A DNA stretch of 64,000 nt from Symsagittifera roscoffensis. Its lineage: Eukaryota > Xenacoelomorpha > Acoela > Convolutidae. The position numbers were made by a program, and so were the translations under genes. Below, in pieces: positions 45,840 through 56,397 of the stretch. The DNA lies in NCBI RefSeq assembly GCF_963678635.1, contig NC_087062.1, positions 81,136,751-81,200,750 on the forward strand. Reading direction: 5' to 3'. Position 1 is the first letter of the stretch. The number at the start of each line of letters is the position of its first letter. The notes under the pieces are model-generated. The model was not told the origin of the DNA and ran no database searches. It worked only from the letters and a program-made list of their open reading frames with translations.

Positions 45840-48130
45840 CGTCGTGTTCTCTATCCCGTGCTTGTCTGGTTCTTTATCTGTGTTTTTGCTTCTTTGACCA
45901 TGGTCCATTTACTTGTCCCTCTACCATACTTCTGGAAAAAAAACGACACTTGGAGATATTTTGTGCGATATCTACGTAGCTTGCGTAAGCACATACATAA
46001 CAAGTACCGTGTTGACTTCCTTCACCCTTGTCTGAGAAACTATTTGACCCCACAATTTCTCAAGTTCCGCATTGCTGCGAAGGTTGTTTTGAGCCTACCA
46101 TCATTCATAACTTCAACAGGAAAGCATTGAAGAAAGAGATAAGCACTGCCAGTGCTCGAGCCCTAGAAGTCAAAGAGAAACTTGGTAACGCACGCAAAGA
46201 GTTTCTCAAACACACGTCTGAGGCCACTCTCCCTTCCATAGTGTTCCATACTAGAAAATACATGCGCGATCTAGTGTCTGAAATAAAAGATAGGCATCGC
46301 AGAAAGCTTGAAAGTCTTTCCAGCGAACAAGAAAAACCCCTCCACAATGTAAAGAATACTGTCAAGATTGTGGGAGACATCAAAGTGCCGAAACACCCAG
46401 TGTGCGACAAGTTTAGCGACTTAAACTTCTTAGCAGATGTGGATCGTCTCCTGTACAACTTGAAAACTAATGATATCGAGAATGACAAGTTTTATGAAGT
46501 GAACGTACTCACGGAAATGAAGACTCGAACCTTAGAAAAATAAATAGCTATCTTCGAAAAGAGAACATCAAAGCCGTACCGTTCGACAAAGGAGCGGGTT
46601 TTTGCCTGATGTCCGACGCTGACTAAATTTTCTAAGTTGGATGACATCCTAAACTGCCCTCAATTTGAGATCTTGCCCACCTCACGGAAAGAGGCTACTT
46701 TGAAAGTGGAAGACCAGTTCAACAGAACACTGAAGCAACTTGCCGACAGTGAGAAGATTCCAATGTCGCTCTGTCAACACCTTCGTTCTACGGGTGCCCA
46801 ACCGGCCAGGTTATATGGATTGGCAAAAGTACACAAACAAGCAACCCCCCTTAGACCGGTGCTCTCTTTACCTGGTAGCTGCTATGATAAGATCAATAAG
46901 TGGATTGCTAATTTGTTCCGTCGGGTCCCTGGTGCCAATATTGAAACATCCAACACTGACATGAAAAAGAGACTCACGGACGTACAATTGCTGGACGACG
47001 AAGAGATTTTTTCTTTAGACGTGAAAAGTCTTTACACTAACGTACCAGTTGCGGAGGCCATTGACATAGCTTGCCACCTGCTTTACAACTCTTACTCGGC
47101 CCCGGAAATCGACAGAGATACATGCAAGCAACTCATGCAACTGGCAGTTACTGATGTCAACTTCATGTGTGGCGATAAATGGTACGTTCAAAAGGATGGA
47201 GTCGTGATGGGAGCTGCAATGGCGGTTAGTCTGGTCAATGTGTGGATGAAGCCGTTTGAAGATGACATTGCCTCAGATGAACCACACTCCATCAATACAG
47301 AGCAAGAAAGATCTGCGACTGATGATAAGACAATGTGTCCCGTCTGCGCCAAGAAGGTTACTTGGAAAATATACTCTATACGGTGCAAGAAATGCAAGTT
47401 CTGGTTTCATCGTAAATTCAGTGAGATCTCACTCAATGCAATAAAGAACATGCATGGTGACCAGTGAATTTGCACTTGGTGCCAAGAAGAGGAGACGGTT
47501 CCGGCCATTAGGGGAAAAGATCTTCGGACGCTATGTAGACGATATCTTGAGATCTGCGCAGAGTGAATCTATCGACAGCATCTTAGACAGGGTCAACACG
47601 CTTCATCACAACTTGGAATTTACCATCGAAAGGTTGAGAGACAACGGTATCCCTTTTCTGGACATGTTCGTAAAAAGCCAGGATGCATGTGTGAGTACGA
47701 GTTGGTATCAGAAACCCACAGATACTGGACTGATCATTTCCTTCAGAGCCCTTGCACCGATTGGTTACAAACACAACATAATTCAGGGCTGCATTCACCG
47801 CATCTATAATGCCACATCGACATGGAACAATTTCCATACTGGTATTCAAAAGGCAAAGAAGATATGGGAAGCAAACCAGTATCCACCCCAATTCTACGAA
47901 CCCATCGTCAGAGAAACTATTGATTAACTGTTGGGCCGAAAATCAACATCACGGACAGGCAGAACCTCAACCGACTCAAACCAAGGATCAACAGAAAAGA
48001 AGAATACAGGTCGCGCGAACTCACATTCAAGCTTTAGAAAAACATCTTTATTGCCCCCATCAAAGATGGCTTAAAGAAATCTATATATTTTTTAGATCTC
48101 TCGGCGCTATTTTTATACCGTTTTTTATGT
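45840..48130 (+). mobile_element. Decayed Penelope-like retroelement with a PHD-like finger insert
   Basis: Reading frames in pieces show Penelope-like reverse-transcriptase features. There is a helical N-terminal region with FSDLNFLADVD (about 46420), a DKG motif (about 46587), YGLAKVHK with PLRPVLS (about 46815-46865), SLDVKSLYTNVP (about 47015-47050), GVVMGA (about 47200), RYVDD (about 47530), FLDM (about 47660) and YQKPTDTG (about 47708). Between GVVMGA and RYVDD lies a zinc-finger-like stretch (about 47330-47482). Frames change near 46545, 46625 and 47460. No GIY-YIG endonuclease is visible. The element is dead. Confidence 0.8.
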
Positions 48131-48560
48131 TTTTCTTTTTTATTTTATTTCTGTTTGTACACTTTGGATTGTACGTTTATTGTAGACTGGTGATGATTGT
48201 AATCAATCGAAAACGTTCTAACTAACATTGATTGTTTTTCCTGAGCAAATATTAATCCGTAATTTACCGAGCTCAAAACTATCCCGAGTCAAGCAGCTTG
48301 AAATAATTCAAAACGGCGCGTGCAGAAAAATTTTGACGGGTCAATTTTAATTTGAAGTTCAGAGTTGAACTCAACAATTAAATATGACATAAAATTTAAC
48401 AAATAGTTGACATATTATCAAACATTGCCTAAGTGACATCTAATAATTTCTAGAAAAACTGTTTTAGAGACCGCTCACGTTACAAATATTGCAACATATT
48501 CGCCGCCCTTAGAAACAGAAACGGGCACATGAACCGCTCTTGGATTGTCCATGGGCAAAA

Positions 48561-48677
48561 TCATCTCTGCTCGGCGCGTACTTTGGGTGGTTTGAAAATT
48601 CCTTTGGCTTTTTTCGTCTTTTTGACTCCTTGGGACTTGAAGCTGTTCCAAGAATCGAATCTGGTGTCTCGTCCTTT
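48561..48677 (-). CDS. DNAJC8: DNAJC8 exon 9 (terminal)
   Basis: Residues 209-246: the basic C-terminus with FDSWNSFKSQG and KPPKVRAEQR. The acceptor is CTTTTAG and the stop is TGA at 48561-48563. Confidence 0.92.
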   Translation of the reverse strand, partial: KGRDTRFDSWNSFKSQGVKKTKKAKGIFKPPKVRAEQR

Positions 48678-51600
48678 CTAAAAGCAAATAACATGGTAGC
48701 TTTTTAGGACACCAAAAAAGCTGCAGCTGAAATAAAATAAGCTCAAACTAGTTGTAAGGAGAAAAATTAATTGAAAATGTCAATGAATTCTTTTCATGAA
48801 AATGAAATCTTGAGATTTTTTTGAATTTTATACAGCAAAATATATCGCACATCAGCTCTGTGAGTTTCAAGAACCTATTTGATCGAAGTTTTTTGATAAA
48901 ACTAACTCACTTTGAGAAAACTGTAGCAATAGTTAATTTTTCTAATCCGCTGCGATACGCAAAAAACCAAAATCCCACATTGAAACTGAAGAACAAACTT
49001 TTACTCGCGCCCTTTTCATGCAAAGTAAAATATAAAAAGCGTAAATTGAGCTTTAGTTGTGGAATGCAAATTGCAAACGAGTTTCGAAGGAAAATAAAAC
49101 CACAAACAAGAAAACGTGCGCGAAGAAAAATTTTGCAGCTTTCCTTTTTAAAATGCTGAAACAAAAAAAATGCACGACTAAGTCAGCATAAACCACTTCG
49201 TTTATAGCCTCGTATAATCCAGATGAAATCTGGATCATTTGTTTAAAAAAAAATGAGCTCATCCGTTCAAAAAAACAGATCATTTGTAAAAATTAGGCTA
49301 GTTTGTATTACCTCCCACTTTTCATTCCACTCTTTCTGCTTCTTGGCAGTTTCTGTTTCCTTCTGCTCTTCTACAGACTGTCTTTTTCTGAAACAAACAG
49401 TGTAACCATAACTTTGTTGAAATAAAACCATATTATACACAGAAGCTACAGTTTTGCAAACACAAGCAAAAAACGGTCTAAAAGTAGCTCTATAGGGGTC
49501 AAAAATGTAAATAGGGGTCAAAAATGTAAAAGGAAGAACAGATAAAACTAATAAGCAAAACCACAAGACAGTTCAAGAGTCAATGGACATTCGGAAACAC
49601 AAACAAAAACTTCAACTTTCGAGTTTCAAAGAAAAAACTTTATGGCCTTTAAGCTTATATGTTAATAAAATATACCCAATTTGAGAAACTGGACAAATAA
49701 GTAAAAGTTTTATTCCACTAGAAACCTGTAAATCAAAATCAGCTTTCAAAATTAAAGTCGATCACGTTTTTCGTGACCTTCACACTTTTGCAGCTCGTTA
49801 CTGGATTTTGAATTCCTTTCAAGAAAAGAAATAAACTTGAAATGAAATCAAAAATCAAACCGCGCAATATTGAATTTGAGCCTGAACAAAATGTAAGACT
49901 TTTCCTGAAAAAACCATAACGACCTAAAATTCTGAACAGAATTCATCGACTCTTAAAAACATTTGGCTCTAAGGCTCTTCGAATTTCATGGGCAATTAAT
50001 TCTTGATATTTTTTTGACGAAAAAAAGCCAATTTGAGAAAACTGGATCAATAAGTACAATTAATATATTGCTGAAAATTCTGAAAAATAAAATCCTCTTT
50101 CGCAATTAGAAGTCACCTCAACACTTTTAATGTTCGATAGTGAAGTTTGAAAATGAATGGAACATGATGAAAAATCAAAAGTCAAACCCCGAAAAATAAA
50201 TTTGAGCATCAGTAAATTTCACGGCTTTTTCCTAAAAAAAAACAAAAAAATCACCAGGACCTGTATAAGAGTAATTACTAAGTTCATTGACTCTTAAGCA
50301 TGGAGTTTACTTAAATTCAAAATAGCTTTTCAATCGAAGTCAGAGCGTACCCGCTCTGCAGAGAAATTTTTTGGCACCTTTTCTTTCGATTAAACCCTTT
50401 ATCTTCAATTTGGTAAGTTAGTTTTTGATTAAATTCTCCGAAACAGTCGAAATAGCAAAAACAGAGTTTTTAAAGAAAAATCAGTTGCCTCCATTTGACC
50501 AATGAAATGAAGTGCACTTAAAAACAAATCAAAATTCAACCCTCAAATTTTAGCGTGAACAAATTGAAGGACTTTTTCCTGAAAAAAAAAAAAAAACCAC
50601 CAAGATCTGTATAAGAGTAATCACTACGTTCATGACTCTTTAAGTCTTCACTACGTTCTTTCACACAGAACAAACGAAAGGGTAGATGTAATAAATAATT
50701 TTTGATTACATAGTTAACAACTTCATATAATTTTTGAGCTAATATCTTTTCATCCACTCTCAAATTGGTCTGATCAACAGAAAATTCTGATCAGTTTTTT
50801 TCCACACCAAATCTTTTTCCGAATTTTTCAAAATGCAGCTCTGCGAATCCAAACACAGCAGCAGTTTCAAAAGTTTTTCAATGATATATCACTTGCCCTT
50901 GTTGTTAAATATTGTTTATTTTATAATCACGCGTCGAAACACTTAAAATTGAAGTCAAACCATCAAAGCAAATACCATTTTTTTCAGATACAATTAAGTC
51001 CTTCTCCATGATCATCTCTTAAATTTTTCTGAAAACCTCGCAGAAACGGAGGTAAATAAATCAGCCGAAGTATAAGCCAGCCAAAGTATATAAATCAACC
51101 GAAAAGCTACATCATATGAATGAAATTTGCATAACTTGAGTAACTGTTATATAATTGTTGCATAACAATTATATAACCCTTACGGATTTTCGATTGCTTG
51201 ATACTTCGGCTGGTTTATATACCACCGCAGAAACTTACTGCTCCTTTGAATGCAAATCTTCGGCTTTCCGTTTTCTTAGCTCGGTATCTGCGAATGCTTT
51301 TAAACACTCTTTGCGAACTTTTTCTTTGAACTGAAATCATAAATACAGTCATATTTTACTGAAATGCTCGATTTCTGGACATTGATCTCAAGTTTTGAAA
51401 AAAGGAACTTACTACTGAGGGATCATCTTCAGGGACATTCGGAGGTTTGCCTTCTTTTTTTAATTTGCGTCTATGAGCTTCCATCTAGATTTCAAACGCT
51501 ATGATTGGCAGTTTCGAAGTTCAGATCTATTTTTATTAGAATACGTGCAATTTTTCTATTCTCACCTCTGTAGTCACTTTTTCTTTGCAGTCATTAATCA

Positions 51601-53924
51601 GTTGGATACATCCCGTACGTACATCTTCATTCTCAAGTTGTTCCAGTGCTTTTTTGATAGCTAAAAATCAACACAATTAAAGGAGACGCAAAAAAGTAAG
51701 AACAGTTACTTGTTAGCTAACAATACGGCTGTTTAGACTTCAAATTTGGGGTATTTATCCATTTTTAACAAGCATAGAATCGAATGTGTTCAAACTAAAA
51801 CTAAAGCTACTCAAAGACAAAGATTTATTCTCAAAAGCTCTCAAGTTATGTTGCTGCAATGATAATGCTCATCAAGGAATTAATTATTCGTCCATTATAA
51901 GCAAAAAATTCAATAAAATTGTTTTGCAAACTTTCAAACTAACCATCAAAAGCCTTCTGCGCACGTTCTCTGTCGTTCATGTTTTTGTCAGGATGCACTA
52001 CCACCGATAGCTGAAATCAGAAAACTCCTTAGTAGTGAAAATTCAAATACACCACAATTGATTGGAATAGGGGGGGGGGGGGGGGGGGGTCAAATAATAA
52101 ATATACCAGCTGATTGGGGTGGGTCAAAACAACTAGTTCTTACCCTCTTGTAACGACTGCGAATCGTTTCCATAGGCGTCTCAACATCCACGTTTAAAAC
52201 CTAAAATACATAATCAACAACATTAATAACAAGCAAGCTTTAACACAGAGGCGAAGTGTTAAAGCTTGCTTGTTTAAAACCTAAAATTTAAAACCTATCC
52301 ACGTTTAAAACCTAAAATACATAATCAACAACATTAATAACAAGCAAGCTTTAACACAGAGGCGAAGTTGAACTTCGCTTACACAAGCAAAAATATCACC
52401 GATAAAGCTACTGGGAAAAACTGAGAGTAAAACTTTGAGTCTAGAAATTTTTTTAAGTGACGCACGCCAATTATGACGCATTAGCCGAACCAGTCAATTT
52501 GAAAAAAAAAAGAAATTTACCAACTAACATGCCTCAATTTATAGAGCAGTCTATGGAGCAGTAATAACATAAAAACTAAATGTAATAAAAATGAAATGAA
52601 AATTTTTTAATTTGAGATTTTTTGTCAAAATCATCCCCACACACGCCATATTAAATACGAAGTGATAAATTTCGCTCCTAGTAACAAATCAATTATGGCA
52701 AATAAGCTTCCTTCAACTAATTTGCAACGATTCTATGACGGATTAAATCTCCGCTTACGCGTTAATAGCGCGAAATATACCGCGCGTTAATTGTCCCAAA
52801 TTGGCCATTTTTAAAACCCCATAACTTTACAAAATGATCACAGGTAAAATATCTTTCCAAAATTAAGCGCAGGACAATACTTTTTGAATAAAAAATTTAT
52901 AATAAAAAAAATCATCACGACCTACATTAGTCTTCACTACGTTCAAGAACCCTTACAAAGAAAATGGCCAAGAATGAAGTTTAACTCCGAGTCCTCCGAA
53001 AAAATCTCAGTTTCCTAGCTGTGAAAAAATCTCAGACAAACCTAGCTGTGAACAAGAGCAAAACCACAAAAAGTCACTTGAATCAAACTTTTCAAAAAAA
53101 AAGAAAACTAGCATGAACAGGCACTTGCTTAAGCGGAAGATCGAATCCACTACATAGAAGAATCTTCAATGCGTTTAAAAAGCTGATTAACCACGTGCTA
53201 TTATCAAATGGCTTTAAAGAAATTGAACAGCAGGGAGATACTGAAATCCAACAAGAAAAGGTATGTTCACTCAAATTATTCAAAGCATATTGGAAAAAAA
53301 TTAATCGCAAATGCCACAGATTAAATTTAAATAACTTGCCTCAAATGGGTTTAGATTGAAGTAGGAAGAGCCAGTTCTGGTCAATCTGTGAATTTCTTGC
53401 TCACTCTTGAGTTGGCGGCTGTCTTTTGCCTCACTTTGACCAATCTTTAAAAACAGCTAAATTGGAAATGTTCATAGGAAATGTTAGTGCTTTTTCGGGA
53501 GTTGCGAAAATAATGTGAAGATTGCCAAGCAGAAACCATAAATACATTTTCAATTTTCAGGAAAAAAAATTCCTCATCATCGATTCAAGGAAAATTGGCT
53601 CTTTTGCAAATTCTGAGCCCTTATCCGAACTTTAAAATGACATTTGTTCAAAATTGCTTATAGAGCAAATTATTGACGAAAATGTTGCAGAAATCTCATA
53701 AATTTTTTACGCTGATATGTTTTATTGCAAATTAGAAAATCAAAATTCATATACAAAATCATTAATCAAATTTCATGTAACCTTAAGGACAAACCAAGAA
53801 ATTCTATCAATTTATACTAAAAATCAAGTTTGAAAAAAGCTATTGTTGAAATGATACGACTAACCTCCTTCAAAAACTCTTGAACCAGTGAATCGGATGA
53901 AGACGCTCCCGCTGGATCAGTCAT
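48561..53924 (-). CDS. DNAJC8: DnaJ homolog subfamily C member 8
   Basis: Nine coding exons join in frame: 53924-53865, 53444-53340, 52200-52144, 52010-51944, 51660-51566, 51484-51413, 51330-51239, 49387-49312 and 48677-48561. They total 741 bases, or 246 residues, close to the vertebrate length. The protein has a short acidic start and the GSSYFNLNPFE lead-in. A J domain follows with HPD at 80-82 and QKAFD, then a highly charged helical middle and a basic C-terminus with FKPPKVRAEQR. DNAJC8 is a nuclear J protein associated with spliceosomes, and its J domain stimulates Hsp70. Intron 2 starts with GC and its acceptor region is locally duplicated; intron 3 is only 133 bases and half of it is simple sequence. 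Confidence 0.92.
49312..49387 (-). CDS. DNAJC8: DNAJC8 exon 8
   Basis: Residues 183-208: a charged helical segment ending in KEWNEKWE. The acceptor is TTTCAG and the donor is GTAATA. Confidence 0.92.
49600..50650. repeat. Dispersed intronic repeat family, about three consecutive copies
   Basis: Three diverged units each end near TTCATCGACTCTT, TTCATTGACTCTT or GTTCATGACTCTT (near 49950, 50290 and 50640). Two of them contain the GTCGATCACG- or GAAGTCACC-type inner block. They lie in intron 7 of DNAJC8 and belong to the family at 24862-25720. Confidence 0.65.
51050..51226. mobile_element. Short palindromic MITE-like element
   Basis: The ends share AAATCAGCCGAAGTAT and ATACTTCGGCTGGTTT in opposite orientation. 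The centre is a perfect hairpin (51139-51170: GTTATATAATTGTT, loop GCAT, and its reverse complement). It lies in intron 7, 12 bases from the donor of DNAJC8 exon 7. Confidence 0.65.
51239..51330 (-). CDS. DNAJC8: DNAJC8 exon 7
   Basis: Residues 152-182: a charged helix beginning FKEKVRKE. The acceptor is TTTCAG and the donor is GTAAGT. Confidence 0.92.
51413..51484 (-). CDS. DNAJC8: DNAJC8 exon 6
   Basis: Residues 128-151, with KKEGKPPNVPEDDPS as in the family. The acceptor is ATCTAG and the donor is GTAAGT. Confidence 0.92.
51566..51660 (-). CDS. DNAJC8: DNAJC8 exon 5
   Basis: Residues 97-127: the end of the J domain and the following helix. The acceptor is TTTTAG and the donor is GTGAGA. 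Confidence 0.92.
51944..52010 (-). CDS. DNAJC8: DNAJC8 exon 4 (HPD motif)
   Basis: Residues 75-97, containing HPDKN and QKAFD. The acceptor is TTTCAG and the donor is GTTAGT. Confidence 0.93.
52070..52089. repeat. 20-base G homopolymer
   Basis: Twenty G in a row on the plus strand, which is a C tract in the DNAJC8 transcript. It sits in the 133-base intron 3. Confidence 0.9.
52144..52200 (-). CDS. DNAJC8: DNAJC8 exon 3
   Basis: Residues 56-74: the first J-domain helix, ending in SRYKR. The acceptor is TTTTAG before 52200 and the donor is GTAAGA. Confidence 0.92.
52189..52374. repeat. Duplicated exon 3 acceptor region with a 19-bp hairpin
   Basis: The block from the start of exon 3 into intron 2 recurs 111 bases further on, starting near 52300. 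It copies TTTTAG plus about a dozen exon bases, and a third shorter copy of the acceptor sits at 52275-52288. Between them is a perfect inverted repeat (arms 52228-52246 and 52256-52274, loop AGAGGCGAA). Confidence 0.88.
53340..53444 (-). CDS. DNAJC8: DNAJC8 exon 2
   Basis: Residues 21-55, ending in GSSYFNLNPFE. The acceptor is TTAAAG before 53444. The donor is GCAAGT, a GC donor; no GT nearby keeps the frame. Confidence 0.91.
53865..53924 (-). CDS. DNAJC8: DNAJC8 exon 1 (start)
   Basis: Residues 1-20, beginning MTDPAGASSSDS. The donor is GTTAGT. The frame is open a few codons upstream, and TTCAG ends 8 bases before the ATG, so an untranslated first exon or a trans-splice site there is possible. 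Confidence 0.85.
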
Positions 53925-54228
53925 CACAAACCTGAAGAGACGCTGCTGCGCAAAAGCGAATTTGACTTTTGAAGCACAGATGCAAGGCTAAATCTCGTAA
54001 ACGAACGCAAAATATGGCAGAGATAAACCTTTACTCTTAAAAAACCTTAATTACAAAAGGGGCCCTTCCGTTTAGTTACGTTAAGAGCACAAGCTGGATA
54101 GGGCCATACCAAAGCTATAAAAATGCATATATATCAGCAAACTATCATTTTCTCAATGAAGTCATATATCAGCATTAAATGCATCGTCGTAATGTTAATT
54201 CATCTTAGCCGTCCTTCCTCAACAATAG

Positions 54229-54251
54229 NNNNNNNNNNNNNNNNNNNNNNN
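54229..54251. other. Assembly gap (23 N)
   Basis: Unknown bases between the DNAJC8 5' flank and the last 19 host bases before the right LTR. The gap length may be a placeholder. Confidence 1.
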
Positions 54252-54270
54252 CTGCTGGTTTGATACCGTT

Positions 54271-54680
54271 TGGAACCTGATCTAAACTACATTTTATGAT
54301 TGGATAAATTAGATATTTTACCAATGTAAAGTATTTAATATTAACCAATCATGATCCATCTAACTAACAATCCACTTATTTGTAAGTGCTGAAATTACTT
54401 GTAATTTCAGCACCAGAGAGATTTGAATTTAACTTAGAAATTAGTTGAACTCTCCCGAGTACTTCAGCAGCCGCAATAAACCAGTATACCCTAGATCTAT
54501 TGAGCCTAGCAGAGACTAGTTAAACAACCTGAGACTAGATAGTATAAGAGTAAGATTAGGATCGGTATTAGACTAAGAAGTTGCACGAATCTATCCGGCC
54601 GAAAATAAGATAGCGTGACGAGCAGACGGTGTACCCTATCCGAAATTACTCTATGAGTTATACACTTCGGTCCTAACTCA
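54271..54680 (+). repeat. 5' LTR of right element
   Basis: The LTR starts TGGAACC and ends AACTCA, and is the same length as the left LTR. AATAAA is at 54475-54480. An exact 13-base inverted repeat with a TT loop spans 54386-54413. Host-like sequence precedes it (54252-54270). Confidence 0.88.
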
Positions 54681-54682
54681 TC

Positions 54683-54702
54683 TGGTGCGACCATAAGTCT
54701 CG
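54683..54702 (+). other. Primer-binding site
   Basis: TGGTGCGACC begins two bases after the LTR end, the expected place and first triplet for annealing of a tRNA ending in CCA. I cannot name the tRNA. Confidence 0.65.
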
Positions 54703-55929
54703 AACAAGACCTTAATAGCTTAGCATTAACCAATAATAGATTAGAAATTAGACAAAACATTTACAAAATGTTATACGACAATAATTTAATCGAAATGTCT
54801 CTACGACTCAATAGATCAGAGCCAATATTCCGAACGATAACAGAACTACCCGGAATTGGAAGAAGACCTCGAACCAGAGACGACATACGACAAAGCAGAA
54901 ACTTACCATATAGTTATATGATAGTTCGGCAAAAGCCAGAACAAACTTTTGTATTTAGAATACTACTAGCAATGAATTTAGATTTTCATTTGCAAACATA
55001 AAATTTTGAAGTCAATCTTCAAAATCATTTCAGGCGCTAAACAAAATTATTAATATACAATAACGATTGATAAAAAGATCTCAGATCGTTTTCCAAAATT
55101 CTGCAGTAATATACAAAACATGTTTGAAAAATATTTATTGAAAAACAAAAATAAAAATTAGTAGCATGACAATAAATGATTAGTAATTATAAATCATCCT
55201 GTTGTTCCAGCTTCATCGCCTAAACATAACAGCAATCATAAGCTCACTAACATCATAAAAATACTAAATCTTTTCTTAACACAAATTTAAAACATTTTAA
55301 ACTTAAATTCACTTAATTTTAAAATCAGATCATCAAGGCTTATCCTTGGATCTTAAATCATTTTCTATTTAATTAAATTTAAAACTTGATCATCAAGGCC
55401 TATCCTTGGATCAAAAAGAACAACTTTGTTCTCCCCCACCCACTTAAACGAGTGTCTAACGACCTCAAACGTCGATTCACTATCCAACCCTTTCTAAAAA
55501 CCCAGGACTAATAGAAATTTTTGAACAAAACTAATCATTCAAATTAGGATAAACAGTGAAGAACTTCGGTTATTCATCCTTCACTTGATCCCCCCTCTTA
55601 CCAGACCCAGGATAAATCTTAAACTTAGTAAGTGTAAAATAGTATCTAACGAACTACTCGCGTTCTAATTATACCTGAACCTTGTGGATCGATTTACTAT
55701 TCTCCAACCCTGAACACAATCACTACCCTTAAGTAAGATTAAGTAAGTTAACACCTTAGCTTATACTAGCCACGAGAAAGTATAAAATCATTCTTCGGAA
55801 TCGATATACTTTCCTCCCCAACCCTGAACAAATAGACCCAGGTTAGGCTAACAAAAAAATCGTAAGGACTAACAGTTTAAGCAAATAGAAATCATTTAAC
55901 AACCTTTTGCATCCGTCATCCTAAACCTT
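54703..55929 (+). other. Long 5' leader of right element
   Basis: About 1.2 kb without a convincing ORF; a 77-codon frame at 54768-55001 is basic but may be chance. Repeated short motifs are visible: ATCATCAAGGCYTATCCTTGGATC twice (about 55329 and 55390) and CCAACCCTGAACA twice (about 55700 and 55820). A structured packaging or translation-control region is plausible but not shown. Confidence 0.5.
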
Positions 55930-56397
55930 ATGTCATTTAAAAACCTAGGAAATAAACAAACAATCGTTTTACACAATTGTGAAATAAATAACAAAAAATA
56001 CGACCTTGTAATCACACCTCATACACAAACAGTTGGATACATTAGAACAAAACGACAAACATTAAAGAGAAAAATAATAACTAAACAAAGACAAATAACA
56101 CGAAAAAGATTTTCAAAAAATCGAAACGCATTTTCAGAATCAGAAACCAACAGTTTAGACGAACTTTATAAACTAAAAGAATCAATAGATAAAAATTGCC
56201 CAATTCACGATCAATTATATTTCTCTGACTCAGAAACAACTTCAAATTCATCAAAAAGAGGAAAAAGAAGAATAAAAAAGCAGTATAAACACAAACCAGT
56301 ACATTTATACAACTGGAATCAACCAATTAGACACATTGATAATTACATATTAACAGTCATCGAACGAAAAAATGAGCTCAACGCACACCCCAGGTGA
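55930..56397 (+). CDS. 155-residue basic ORF of the LTR element, unknown
   Basis: This small ORF is in frame 1. Residues 35-65 are strongly basic with many Lys and Arg, the middle is Ser/Asp/Glu-rich, and a second basic patch (KRGKRRIKKQ) lies at about 114-123. It could bind nucleic acid or enter the nucleus, but no family is recognised. Its end overlaps the next ORF by 26 bases in another frame. Confidence 0.55.
   Translation: MSFKNLGNKQTIVLHNCEINNKKYDLVITPHTQTVGYIRTKRQTLKRKIITKQRQITRKRFSKNRNAFSESETNSLDELYKLKESIDKNCPIHDQLYFSDSETTSNSSKRGKRRIKKQYKHKPVHLYNWNQPIRHIDNYILTVIERKNELNAHPR

Noticed and set aside
47809..48225. 138-codon ORF at the end of the Penelope-like element as a GIY-YIG endonuclease
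   Set aside because: No GIY or YIG motif is visible, and the end is a Phe-rich chance extension.
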